This document shows, piece after piece, positions 1 to 7,647 of a stretch of 38,124 nucleotides of DNA. The first letter of the stretch is position 1. Every line of letters starts with the position of its first letter. This DNA is from Alistipes sp. (GTDB lineage Bacteria; Bacteroidota; Bacteroidia; Bacteroidales; Rikenellaceae), in assembly GCA_017424405.1 (NCBI GenBank), contig JAFPAD010000037.1, positions 1-38,124 of the forward strand, written 5' to 3'. The notes beneath the pieces are model-generated. The model had not been told where the DNA came from. It saw nothing but the letters and a program-made list of their open reading frames with translations, and searched no databases. Both the position numbers and the translations under genes were made by a program.

Positions 1-681
1 GCTTTCGCACAGGAGGCTGCTGTAGCAGCAGAGACTGAGCTCGCAGGTGAGACTATGCACCAGGTTTTGATGCAGAAGTTCCTTGAGGGTGGTTGGGGCT
101 GGATGTTGCCCGTATTGGTATGTTTGGTAATCGGTTTGGCAGTTGCTATCGAGCGTATGCTTTACCTTTCATTCGCAAACATCAACACTAAGAAGTTCAT
201 CGAGTCATTCGAGAAGACTTTGAACGAGCAGGGCGTTGAGGCAGCTAAGGATTTCTGCCGTAACACTAAGGGTCCTGTTGCTTCTATCTACTATCAGGGT
301 TTGGATCGTTACGATCAGGGTATGGACGCTGTTGAGAAGGCAGTTGTTTCTTACGGTTCAGTTCAGACAGGTCAGATGGAGTCAGGTCTTTCTTGGATTG
401 GTTTGTTCATCGCACTTTCTCCAATGTTGGGTTTCATGGGTACCGTAGTAGGTATGATCGAGGCGTTTGACCAGATCCAGGCTATGGGTGATATCTCTCC
501 AACCGTTGTAGCAGGTGGTATCAAGGTTGCGTTGTTGACTACTTTGATGGGTCTTATCGCTGCTGTTATTCTTCAGTTGTTCTACAACTACATCATCTCT
601 AAGATTGATAACTTGGTGAACACAATGGAGGATGCTTCAATCTCTTTGGTTGATATCTTGACAGCATACAATAAGAAATAA
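1..681 (+). CDS. exbB: ExbB/TolQ/MotA-family proton channel subunit (5' end cut by window)
   Basis: Inner-membrane proton channel subunit that, with ExbD, converts proton-motive force into TonB or Tol movement. The reading frame is open from base 1, so the ATG at 55 is internal. The visible upstream residues (AFAQEAAVAAE) look like the end of the N-terminal signal-like extension seen in Bacteroidota ExbB proteins. A first hydrophobic helix lies just after the Met at 55 (GWMLPVLVCLVIGLAVAIER), followed by a cytoplasmic loop and two conserved helices, SWIGLFIALSPMLGFMGTVV and the VAGGIKVALLTTLMGLIAA segment, which are hallmarks of the MotA/TolQ/ExbB domain. It is followed at short spacing by an unknown membrane gene and two exbD genes, forming one operon. 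Whether it serves TonB, Tol or gliding-type machinery cannot be told from the sequence. Confidence 0.93.
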   Translation, partial: AFAQEAAVAAETELAGETMHQVLMQKFLEGGWGWMLPVLVCLVIGLAVAIERMLYLSFANINTKKFIESFEKTLNEQGVEAAKDFCRNTKGPVASIYYQGLDRYDQGMDAVEKAVVSYGSVQTGQMESGLSWIGLFIALSPMLGFMGTVVGMIEAFDQIQAMGDISPTVVAGGIKVALLTTLMGLIAAVILQLFYNYIISKIDNLVNTMEDASISLVDILTAYNKK

Positions 682-707
682 TTAATACCCTTAAAGAGTA
701 ATTTACA

Positions 708-1145
708 ATGGAGAAAATTTTGAAATATTCATTGGTTGCATTGCTTGCACTCTCTGTGGCAATGATTTTCTGGGCTGTGTTTACAACACCAGAGAACGCT
801 ACAGTTGAGAACGCAACAGCCGTAGGAGCATACCTCTACTGGGGTTACTTCCTTATGGGTGCAGCTGTCGTAGCGGCGTTGGTTGGCGCTGGTATGGATT
901 TGCTCAAGAAGCCAGAGGGTATCAAGGGCGCGTTGATCGCTGTAGTTGCTGTTGTAGCTATTATCGTAGTTGCCTATGTAATCTCTAACGGTCACGACTT
1001 CCAGATTGTTGATTTGGGTAACCAGGGCTACTTCGAGCGTAAGGAGACAGTAATTACTGATACTTGTCTTATTGTATTCTATGTAGCAATGGCAGGTGCT
1101 GTTATTTCAGCTATCTATTCAGCAGTGTCAGACGCACTCAAATAA
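708..1145 (+). CDS. Unknown four-helix membrane protein inside the exbB-exbD operon
   Basis: I do not recognise a named family. The 145-residue protein has four hydrophobic segments at about residues 5-25, 42-66, 73-93 and 119-140. A short polar loop containing the sequence HDFQIVDLGNQGYF lies between helices 3 and 4. There is no obvious catalytic motif and no cleavable signal. It starts 26 nt after exbB and ends 15 nt before exbD, so it is almost certainly co-transcribed and probably part of, or an assembly factor for, the same proton-driven complex. The same gene position is, to my memory, commonly filled by a hypothetical protein in Bacteroidales. The functional link is inference from position. 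Confidence 0.85.
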   Translation: MEKILKYSLVALLALSVAMIFWAVFTTPENATVENATAVGAYLYWGYFLMGAAVVAALVGAGMDLLKKPEGIKGALIAVVAVVAIIVVAYVISNGHDFQIVDLGNQGYFERKETVITDTCLIVFYVAMAGAVISAIYSAVSDALK

Positions 1146-1160
1146 TGAAAGGAGACGTTT

Positions 1161-1760
1161 ATGGCAGGTAGTAATAAAAGAAAAACACCTGAGATTAACG
1201 CCAGCTCACAGGCCGATATCGCCTTCTTGTTGCTCGTGTTCTTCCTTGTGGCAACTACGATGAATACCGATAAGGGTATCTCTCGTGTCTTGCCTCCAAT
1301 CCCACCTGAGGATGTTAAGGTAGAAGACCAGAAGCAGAAGGAGCGTAACGTACTGTTGGTATTCGTCAACGGAGCTGGTCAGTTGATGGTAGGTGACGAG
1401 GTGACTGACATTCGCCAGTTGAAGGACAAGGCGAAGGAGTTCATCTTGAACGTAAACGACGATGAGGATAAGCCTGAGAAGGAGGATAAGGAGATCGACA
1501 TGCCAGATGGTTCGAAGTGGACTTATACTACAAGTAAGGGCGTTATCTCATTGCAGACAACACGTGATACAGGCTACGAAACCTACATTGCAGTTCAGAA
1601 TGAGCTTACTCGCGTATTCAACGAGATTCGCGAAGATGTATCAATGATGAAGTTCGGAAAGTCATTTGGCGATTTGAACGAGGACGAGCGTAAAGTAATA
1701 ACCACAGCTGTGCAGCAGAAGATTTCTGAGGCAGAGCCACGTAAAGCAATCAAGAAGTAA
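1161..1760 (+). CDS. exbD: ExbD/TolR-family protein, first copy
   Basis: Inner-membrane, periplasm-facing subunit that works with ExbB to couple proton flow to TonB or Tol. The single N-terminal helix (about residues 17-36) contains the conserved membrane Asp at residue 19 in the motif QADIAFLLLVFFLVATTM, the proton-carrying residue of the family. The C-terminal periplasmic part is longer than in E. coli ExbD (199 against about 141 residues) and includes a strongly charged Lys/Asp/Glu stretch at about residues 101-115, an insertion relative to the classical protein. A GGAG Shine-Dalgarno lies about 7-10 nt before the ATG. The next exbD starts 1 nt after its stop, and paired ExbD proteins are usual in this phylum. 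Confidence 0.92.
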   Translation: MAGSNKRKTPEINASSQADIAFLLLVFFLVATTMNTDKGISRVLPPIPPEDVKVEDQKQKERNVLLVFVNGAGQLMVGDEVTDIRQLKDKAKEFILNVNDDEDKPEKEDKEIDMPDGSKWTYTTSKGVISLQTTRDTGYETYIAVQNELTRVFNEIREDVSMMKFGKSFGDLNEDERKVITTAVQQKISEAEPRKAIKK

Positions 1761-1761
1761 T

Positions 1762-2232
1762 ATGGCAGTAATGAAAAAGAAGGGTAACAAGGAGTTGCCC
1801 GCAATTTCAACAGCATCACTTCCTGACGTGATCTTTATGATCCTCTTCTTCTTCATGGTGTCAACAACCATGCGTGATCAGGAGGTATTGGTGCGTTACA
1901 AGCTCCCTAATGCAACAGAGGTGCAGAAGTTGGAGAAGAAGAGTCTTGTTAGCTACATTCATATCGGTGTTCCTGTAACTCACATGCAGGCTCGTTATGG
2001 TACAGCTCCTAAGATTCAGTTGAATGACACTTACAAGACTGCAAAGGATATTGGTGACTTCATCGCAGCAGAGCGTGATCAGCTCAACGAGTCTGACCGT
2101 GCTCAGATGACCACCAGCATCAAGGCGGATAGAGAGACAAAGATGGGTATCATCACCGACGTTAAGCAGGAGCTTCGTCGTGCAAATGCCTTGAAGATCT
2201 CTTACGCTGCTATTGAGTCTGAAGGTTTGTAG
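1762..2232 (+). CDS. exbD: ExbD/TolR-family protein, second copy
   Basis: Second ExbD-type subunit, 156 residues. The N-terminal helix (about residues 20-38, PDVIFMILFFFMVSTTM) carries the conserved Asp at residue 22. The remainder is a soluble periplasmic domain that diverges strongly from the upstream paralogue and lacks its charged insertion, so the two copies are probably not interchangeable and may form a heteromeric complex with ExbB. The 1-nt gap to the previous gene indicates translational coupling. It is the last gene of the operon; a terminator hairpin follows at 2291. Confidence 0.92.
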   Translation: MAVMKKKGNKELPAISTASLPDVIFMILFFFMVSTTMRDQEVLVRYKLPNATEVQKLEKKSLVSYIHIGVPVTHMQARYGTAPKIQLNDTYKTAKDIGDFIAAERDQLNESDRAQMTTSIKADRETKMGIITDVKQELRRANALKISYAAIESEGL

Positions 2233-2290
2233 TATTAACAAGGTGGTGGGAGAGTTATTCCTTGAGCCTTATTTAATACCTTATATTATT

Positions 2291-2322
2291 AAAGCGTTCA
2301 CTTATGGGTGGACGCTTTTTTT
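2291..2322 (+). terminator. Intrinsic terminator of the exbB-exbD operon
   Basis: Arms AAAGCGTTCAC and GTGGACGCTTT (one G-T pair) surround a 6-nt loop and run into a T tract. It lies 58 nt after the last exbD stop. Confidence 0.85.
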
Positions 2323-2324
2323 AT

Positions 2325-2474
2325 CGGAATTATATAGCTTAGTGTTGTAAATACTACGTTATTGCGAGAAACCATAGGTTTTGTGGCAATCTCATCACTT
2401 TTATAGTAGGAGGAGTTCCCACGTCGGACTAAAGTCCTCCTTGGAATGACACAACACTAAACTATATAATTCCG
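2325..2474. repeat. MITE-like or REP-like 150-bp hairpin element
   Basis: Terminal arms at 2325-2348 and 2451-2474 are inverted repeats of 24 bp with one mismatch (outer end CGGAATTATATAGCTTAG). The interior contains ATTGCGAG...GCAATCTC and ends in GGAATGAC, which resembles the GTCATTGCGAG/GCAATCTC palindromic intergenic repeats seen in many bacteria. An inner GGAGGA...TCCTCC pair lies at 2409-2440. It has no coding capacity. Calling it a non-autonomous mobile repeat is inference; the arms themselves are seen directly. A short palindrome (TGGAAT/ATTCCA, 2484-2500) follows it. Confidence 0.7.
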
Positions 2475-2503
2475 TTTTTTTATTGGAATGTAAGATTCCA
2501 TTT

Positions 2504-2582
2504 CGGGAATTATATATTTTCGAGTAATAACTATTGTTACGTCATTTCGTGTCACGAGCCTTTGGTTAGTGATGATTGGAAA
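2504..2582. repeat. Decayed partial copy of the 2325-2474 element
   Basis: It begins CGGGAATTATATA, like the outer arm of the neighbouring element, and continues with ACGTCATTTCG where the first copy has ACGTTATTGCG, followed by a diverged end. The right arm is not found. The rest of the gene-free stretch up to about 2900 is AT-rich and holds nothing else I can name. Confidence 0.4.
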
Positions 2583-2904
2583 CTCTCCTCTAAACTATGA
2601 TTTAGGCAAGAGGTTCTAATCTTCAACTGCGGGCTTGGCGGGGAGACGTTTTTTTGCAATATAACTATTTCGTAAAATTGCTATTAGCGAATAATACGGA
2701 AGCAAAGAGCGAGAAGTAAGAGTAAATTAATCAGTCGGGGCACCACTAAAATGCAATAGTTTCTAAATAGTCAAAAATATCCCAATAAGTCATCGTCAGC
2801 CTTTTTGTCCTATTTCACGTGTTTCGAAAAGTTTTAAACATGCAAAATACAAGATAAACTTGAAAAATATTGTAATAAATAGGGCGTAAATGGGATATAA
2901 TGAG

Positions 2905-2912
2905 TAACTTTG
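2905..2912 (+). promoter_or_regulatory. Probable -7 box upstream of the AraC-family gene
   Basis: TAACTTTG matches the Bacteroidota -7 consensus TAnnTTTG. No good TTTG -33 box is present at the expected 19-21 bp. A start of transcription near 2918 excludes the upstream in-frame ATG at 2910 and supports translation from 2955. Confidence 0.5.
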
Positions 2913-2954
2913 TTTATCGAAATTACTTTGACTTATTTAAAAAATAAAAATATC

Positions 2955-3884
2955 ATGAATTTTTCAACAAACGATAGTCATGCAACTATCGTAAAGTATG
3001 TAGAGGCTAACTATGCGGGAATACAACTGTTACATCACTCGCGTTGTGCCATAGGTTATGTGGTGAGAGGAACAAAGTACATCTATTATGGCGATTCGCG
3101 CCATACAATCTCTCGAGGCGAGGTGTTTTATATGGGTGTGGGCAACCATTATGTTGAGGACATACCTGAAGAGGGTCGTAATTTCGAGCAAATTGTGGTT
3201 TATTATTCTCCCGAACAGCTTCAACGTATCTTGTTGAACTTGAATATGAATTATTCGATCAATATCACGAACTCACATTCGTGCGAGCGTTGTCGAAAAC
3301 ATAATCATGTGTCATTGCCAGCAACTACGACGTTGCGCAATCTGTTCAATCACGTGACGAGCTTCCTGTATGAGGATAACTTTATACACGACGTGGCAGC
3401 CGAGAACCTTAAGATGACGGAGCTTATCTACACCATAGTGTCGATGGAGGAGTGTTGTTTGCGTAGTAAGATTCTCAGCAATGTTGATGCGGCTTACGGG
3501 AGCTTCGAGCAGATTATCTATTCGCATATCTTTCACGATATATCCATCGAGGAGCTTGCTTCAATCAGTCACCGTTCGCTAACATCTTTTAAGAAGGAGT
3601 TTAAGCGTCATTTTACGATGCCACCACATCGTTGGTTTATTCGTCAGCGACTCATGCAGTCGAGGTTATTGCTTATTTCAACATCAAAGTCCATTTCTGA
3701 GATAGGCAATGAATGCACGTTCCCCAATACGTCGCATTTTATAAAACTTTTCAAAAAGGAGTACGGCACCACGCCAGCAATTTATAGGAATCGACACTCT
3801 AATTTTCTGGTTTCGTCGGTGGGAAAGCTCTCTGACGGTGTGCTGGAGAGTGATATTCCCCAATTACAGCCTTCGGCAGTTTAG
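2955..3884 (+). CDS. AraC-family transcriptional regulator
   Basis: One-component DNA-binding regulator of 309 residues. The N-terminal part looks cupin-like (a strand-rich stretch with SRGEVFYMGVGNHYV near residues 52-66) and would be the sensing domain. The C-terminal part, about residues 192-280, is a double helix-turn-helix AraC domain: the first helix pair is ISIEELASISHRSLTSFKKEF and the second is SISEIGNECTFPNTSHFIKLF, followed by the usual KKEYGTTPAIYR. A Cys/His-rich patch (HSCERCRKHNH, about residues 108-118) lies between the domains and could bind metal or respond to redox. An ATG at 2910 is in frame but lies inside the probable promoter. It is monocistronic; the target is unknown, and the adjacent small RNA is one candidate. 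Confidence 0.9.
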   Translation: MNFSTNDSHATIVKYVEANYAGIQLLHHSRCAIGYVVRGTKYIYYGDSRHTISRGEVFYMGVGNHYVEDIPEEGRNFEQIVVYYSPEQLQRILLNLNMNYSINITNSHSCERCRKHNHVSLPATTTLRNLFNHVTSFLYEDNFIHDVAAENLKMTELIYTIVSMEECCLRSKILSNVDAAYGSFEQIIYSHIFHDISIEELASISHRSLTSFKKEFKRHFTMPPHRWFIRQRLMQSRLLLISTSKSISEIGNECTFPNTSHFIKLFKKEYGTTPAIYRNRHSNFLVSSVGKLSDGVLESDIPQLQPSAV

Positions 3885-3965
3885 TATGGTTTTGGGGATT
3901 AATGAAAATTTTTAAAAATAGAATAGCGATTAATTGTTAATTTTTGTAAAAAAGGGGGCTTGAGT

Positions 3966-3996
3966 TTTGCTAATGAGAAAAATTATCTTATCTTTG
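3966..3996 (+). promoter_or_regulatory. Promoter of a predicted small RNA
   Basis: TTTG (3966-3969), a 19-bp spacer, then TATCTTTG (3989-3996): a full match to the Bacteroidota housekeeping promoter. No plus-strand coding gene follows, because the next gene (ending at 4112) is on the other strand. Confidence 0.75.
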
Positions 3997-4001
3997 TAAT
4001 A

Positions 4002-4090
4002 ACGATGTGGGGTGATACCCACTTTCTCATTAACCTAACTAACCTAACACGGTGGTGCATGTTGCCAGACATCGCACCACTATTTTTTTT
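4002..4090 (+). ncRNA. Predicted intergenic small RNA of about 85-90 nt
   Basis: The stretch is bounded by a full promoter on its left and an intrinsic terminator on its right, with no reading frame between. The predicted transcript has a 5' hairpin (GTGGG/CCCAC, 4007-4022), a single-stranded linker rich in UAACCUAAC repeats (about 4031-4049), then the terminator stem (4052-4080) and a run of eight U. This is the architecture of a trans-acting regulatory RNA. I do not recognise the family. The alternative is that the hairpin only ends the AraC transcript, 168 nt upstream, but that would leave the promoter unexplained. The transcript ends 22 bp before the convergent gene. Confidence 0.6.
4052..4090 (+). 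terminator. Intrinsic terminator (small RNA / AraC region)
   Basis: Stem GTGGTGC-ATGT with ACAT-C-GCACCAC (one bulged C), loop TGCCAG, then T8 at 4083-4090. It faces the convergent gene ending at 4112. Confidence 0.8.
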
Positions 4091-4111
4091 GATAATGCTG
4101 TTTGGAGACGA

Positions 4112-6487
4112 TTAGAATGGGTAGCCTACGCCGAAGTTTAGCGCAGTGTTTTTCCAACGGAATGTATCTATCCAGCGCTGACTTTCTGGCAGGTTAGGGT
4201 TGTGGAGTTGCACACCCCAGTCGAGGCGTAAGATTACGAATTTAATATCCACGCGCAGACCCAAGCCTGTGTTGAATCCGAGTTGCTTGTAGAAATCTTT
4301 CCAACGGAATATGCCATCTGAGGGCACATCAAGGCGGTCATTACCCAAGTACCACACATTACCCAAATCGAAGAATGTAGCACCGTTGAACATGCCCCAA
4401 ATAGGGAATCGGAACTCGAGGTTTGCCTCCAACCTCATGTCGCCCATCTGCACGGGATATGGGGTGTTTTGTGCGGGCGTATTTCCCGGACCAAGGGTTC
4501 TTGGAGTCCAACCACGCATACTATTGCTACCACCTACATAGAACAGTCGGTCGAACGGAAGTGCGCTCGAGTTGCCGTAGGGTACGCCGACACCTGCAAA
4601 TATACGACCTGCGATGGCAGCACGTTCGCCCAACATTATTTTACGACTCAGGCTCACGTCACCACGCACATATTGCGAATACTTCACACCTAAAATCTCG
4701 TAGGTGCCGTTTGCTGTCTTGTCGGAGAACACACTCTCGACAAGGTTTAGCAGGTTACCTGCCGACTCGAAGTTTGCTCTGAGCAGCGTGGCATTGCCTC
4801 CGATATTCTTGTTTTGGTTGTTGTAGGTATAGCTTGCCGATAAGCCCACGATGGCTTGAGTGAGGTAACTCTGGCGTAGATACTCATTCTCAAGCGACGA
4901 GAAGAAGTTGTTGTCGATGTATCCCACGTTAATCCAATTCAAGTCCACGGGGCGCAACTGGTAGTGGTAGCGACCATTGAGGCTACGCCATGAATATGTC
5001 CACGTCATACGCGATAGGTCACGTCGGTAGTAGGGTCTATCTTGGTAGTTGAACGATAGCTCCAACTTTGTGCGTGGCATGTTTATGTTGCGTGTAGAGA
5101 TGTGGAATGGGGCAATGAAGCGGGGGAATTGCATACCTACAGCTACGCCCACTTCGTTGGCGCGTCGTCGTGCTACATGCTTGCCCTTCATGTATTCGTA
5201 TCCTAATGTCAGCGAGGCGTTGAGCATCTCCAATCCTCGGAATAGATTTCGGTTCTGATAACCTACCGTAGCACTCAAGCCGTAGAAGCTCGACGTTGTG
5301 CTACCCTCCAATTCGATGTTGTACCCCTGTTTGAGTGTGGGGGAGCAGAGGATATTGCAACGCAGATACCTCTCCTTAATATTCTCATACGTAGCAGGGT
5401 CGTATGGCTTACGTCCCTCGCCAGCGTAGTGGGTGTAGGTTGAAAGCGAGTCGGGCAGCTCTTCAAATGTTATGCGAGCGCTCTTGAAGTAACCAAGCGA
5501 CATAAGCTCCGAGTAGGTGCGTTCGATGAGTGACGCGTCGTATATGGTGTTGGGCGTAAGAGGTATCGCCGAGTGCATTACAACAGGTCGCACATTGGGT
5601 TTGCCCTGCGATATTATGTTTATGCCGTTGTAGTAGGTGGTATCAATCAACGATGTCTTGTACTCATTCTCAGCTATGGCAGGGTCGTAGTCGGTTAGCA
5701 CATTAATCTCGCCCACGCGGAATATGTGGTTGTTGTCGGTTATGGCACGTCCACGCTCGTCGTAACCGGTGATGTTGCGTTTGATAATCATTCTCACTTT
5801 GGCTGTGCGATTGCCGCCCATCGTATCCACGCGGTACTCGATGTTGTTTATCGAGAAGTTGTAGAAGCCTCTGTTGTTGAGATATTTGGTTATGCGTTCA
5901 CGCTCCTTGTCCAATGTGGGAATATCAAAAACATTACCAACCTTTAGCAACGATTTGGCTGTGTCGGACTCGATGATGGGGGCTAACTGACGGTCGCGGA
6001 AGTCGTAGCTCACGCTGCCGATGCGATATGGCTCACCTTGGTGGGTGCGGTAGGTTACATAGGCGCGTTTGGGGCGACGTGTGGTGTCCACCTCGTAGCT
6101 CACGCTCGATGAGTAGTAACCTCTCGAGTCCATGTAGGTCTGCAAGTTTTGGGCGCTTCGCTTCGTGAGCGACATGTCTAATAATACAGGCTCTTCGCCG
6201 ATTTTACGCTTGACATTGTTCCACCAATTATTTTTATGAGGATTAGCCAGGTTGTGTGCCCATACGTAGAAGTTGGTGCCGAGGAAGCGTTTGTTAGGTG
6301 TTTGGCGCACATACTGCTCCAGCGTGTAGGCTGTGATGCGTTCTTTGCGAGGCACCTCTTTGTCGTCTTCAATCTTGACACGTTGCAGGAAGTACTCTCC
6401 CTCGGAGAGTTTGCGTGTGACGCTACATGCCGAGCACAATATGCCGAGCATGATAACCATCAATAATTTGCCTGCAACCCTTCTCAT
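4112..6487 (-). CDS. TamA-like outer-membrane lipoprotein (TamL type, Omp85 superfamily)
   Basis: Outer-membrane barrel protein of the BamA/TamA superfamily, 791 residues, presumed to act in outer-membrane protein or lipid insertion with TamB. The N-terminus is a lipoprotein signal with lipobox LCSAC (Cys about 21), which marks the Bacteroidota TamL type rather than the proteobacterial TamA. POTRA-like periplasmic segments occupy roughly residues 30-390 (for example GEPYRIGSVSYDF and RGFYNFSINNIEY). The C-terminal part is the surface-antigen (D15) barrel, with GGSNSMRGWTPRTLGPG near residues 669-685 as the conserved lid-lock RGW region and a terminal aromatic residue (GVGYPF). It lies 1 nt after dapF in one operon; no functional connection with dapF is evident. 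Confidence 0.9.
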   Translation of the reverse strand: MRRVAGKLLMVIMLGILCSACSVTRKLSEGEYFLQRVKIEDDKEVPRKERITAYTLEQYVRQTPNKRFLGTNFYVWAHNLANPHKNNWWNNVKRKIGEEPVLLDMSLTKRSAQNLQTYMDSRGYYSSSVSYEVDTTRRPKRAYVTYRTHQGEPYRIGSVSYDFRDRQLAPIIESDTAKSLLKVGNVFDIPTLDKERERITKYLNNRGFYNFSINNIEYRVDTMGGNRTAKVRMIIKRNITGYDERGRAITDNNHIFRVGEINVLTDYDPAIAENEYKTSLIDTTYYNGINIISQGKPNVRPVVMHSAIPLTPNTIYDASLIERTYSELMSLGYFKSARITFEELPDSLSTYTHYAGEGRKPYDPATYENIKERYLRCNILCSPTLKQGYNIELEGSTTSSFYGLSATVGYQNRNLFRGLEMLNASLTLGYEYMKGKHVARRRANEVGVAVGMQFPRFIAPFHISTRNINMPRTKLELSFNYQDRPYYRRDLSRMTWTYSWRSLNGRYHYQLRPVDLNWINVGYIDNNFFSSLENEYLRQSYLTQAIVGLSASYTYNNQNKNIGGNATLLRANFESAGNLLNLVESVFSDKTANGTYEILGVKYSQYVRGDVSLSRKIMLGERAAIAGRIFAGVGVPYGNSSALPFDRLFYVGGSNSMRGWTPRTLGPGNTPAQNTPYPVQMGDMRLEANLEFRFPIWGMFNGATFFDLGNVWYLGNDRLDVPSDGIFRWKDFYKQLGFNTGLGLRVDIKFVILRLDWGVQLHNPNLPESQRWIDTFRWKNTALNFGVGYPF

Positions 6488-6488
6488 T

Positions 6489-7433
6489 TTATTTTGCTAT
6501 TGAACTCACAAATTCATCATAAGCCTTTGTCTCGGCTTCATAAACTTCAGTTTGAGTGATTGTGATAGGCTCGTTGTTCTCCCACTCGCACACTCCTCGC
6601 CACTCGTATGTCGCATTTCCTGTTAGGCGAGTGATGATTTTACCCTCTGCATCGCTACATAGGCAACGTACCATGCCGCCACGATTGAATACCTTAATCT
6701 CTTCACCTTTGTTACATATACCAAGCAGCGATGCTGCCGTAGAACTTGCGGTCATCGCCGTGCCACACGAATATGTGATGCCTGCTCCACGCTCAAAGGT
6801 GGCTACAAATATAGCATTGCCCTCCATCTTGCGGTATAGGCTTACGTTTATGCCTCGAGGGAACTCCTCGGTAAGGACTTTAACACGTTCTCCGAGTTCT
6901 GCCAGATGCTCCATGTCCATCTCTGTCACCGCTGCTACGATGTGAGGATTCCCCAAATTAAGAGCCGTGAAGCTCAACTCCTTATCCAACTCAGGTATCA
7001 CCTTGCCGATGTGGCTTGTGGCGTTGTCGGCAAATCCAAAGTCGGGGCTTGTGAGGTTCACCTGAATATCTACTCCGTATGTTTTTATATTGCCATTTAT
7101 TGGCTCACCCTCACATATAGGGTATGAACCCTTGCCAGAGAGTAGGGTAAACTCTTTGTTGGGGATATATCTCTCCTGCACCAAACGTGCGACACATCTT
7201 ATTCCGTTGCCACACATCTCAGCCTCCGAACCGTCGGGGTTGAACATGCGCATGGCATAATTCTCGCCACACTTAACTACATAAAGTATGCCGTCGGCAC
7301 CTCCTATCTCGGGGTGAGAACATATCTTTTGGGCAAATGCAACCATGTCCAATGGCGCGTGTTGCATGGCAACAATATCAACCATAATAAACTCATTGCC
7401 CGAGCCGTGACACTTTATTATCTCTATTTGCAT
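6489..7433 (-). CDS. dapF: Diaminopimelate epimerase
   Basis: Cofactor-independent racemase that converts LL- to meso-diaminopimelate for lysine and peptidoglycan synthesis in the cytoplasm. The 314 residues show the duplicated DapF fold with both catalytic cysteines: Cys74 in EMCGNGIRC and Cys223 in GITYSCGTA. Substrate-binding signatures include the N-terminal KCHGSGNEFI (family: K-HGxGNDF), FNPDGSEAEMCGNG, LGNPHIVA and FERGAGIT. N-to-E in GNEF and S for A before the second cysteine are mild departures from the commonest sequence. A well-matched promoter lies at 7457-7488. The gene is first in an operon with the TamA-like gene (1-nt gap). Confidence 0.93.
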   Translation of the reverse strand: MQIEIIKCHGSGNEFIMVDIVAMQHAPLDMVAFAQKICSHPEIGGADGILYVVKCGENYAMRMFNPDGSEAEMCGNGIRCVARLVQERYIPNKEFTLLSGKGSYPICEGEPINGNIKTYGVDIQVNLTSPDFGFADNATSHIGKVIPELDKELSFTALNLGNPHIVAAVTEMDMEHLAELGERVKVLTEEFPRGINVSLYRKMEGNAIFVATFERGAGITYSCGTAMTASSTAASLLGICNKGEEIKVFNRGGMVRCLCSDAEGKIITRLTGNATYEWRGVCEWENNEPITITQTEVYEAETKAYDEFVSSIAK

Positions 7434-7456
7434 GGGTTACATAATCTATTAGAGTT

Positions 7457-7488
7457 CAAAAATACAAATATTTCACTCGTAAAACAAA
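7457..7488 (-). promoter_or_regulatory. Promoter of the dapF operon
   Basis: On the minus strand TTTG (7488-7485), a 20-bp spacer, then TATTTTTG (7464-7457). The predicted leader is only about 15-20 nt. Confidence 0.75.
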
Positions 7489-7647
7489 TATTTTTTCGCT
7501 ACCCGGTATCGGCAAATATTATGAATTGGAATAATTCTCTTTTTTTTGTGAAAAAAATCTAAAAATGTCATTTTTACAAATTCATTTCAGAATTGTGTAT
7601 AATTTTTGCAATACGAAATTAAAGTTATAAGTTAAACCATAAAAAAA

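Noticed and set aside
2910..2954. Upstream start giving the AraC protein 15 extra residues
   Set aside because: The ATG overlaps the probable -7 box, and the extra residues (ITLTYLKNKNI) look like untranslated AT-rich leader.
7314..7562. Plus-strand frame of 82 codons overlapping the dapF start
   Set aside because: Antisense to dapF and its promoter; no coding character.
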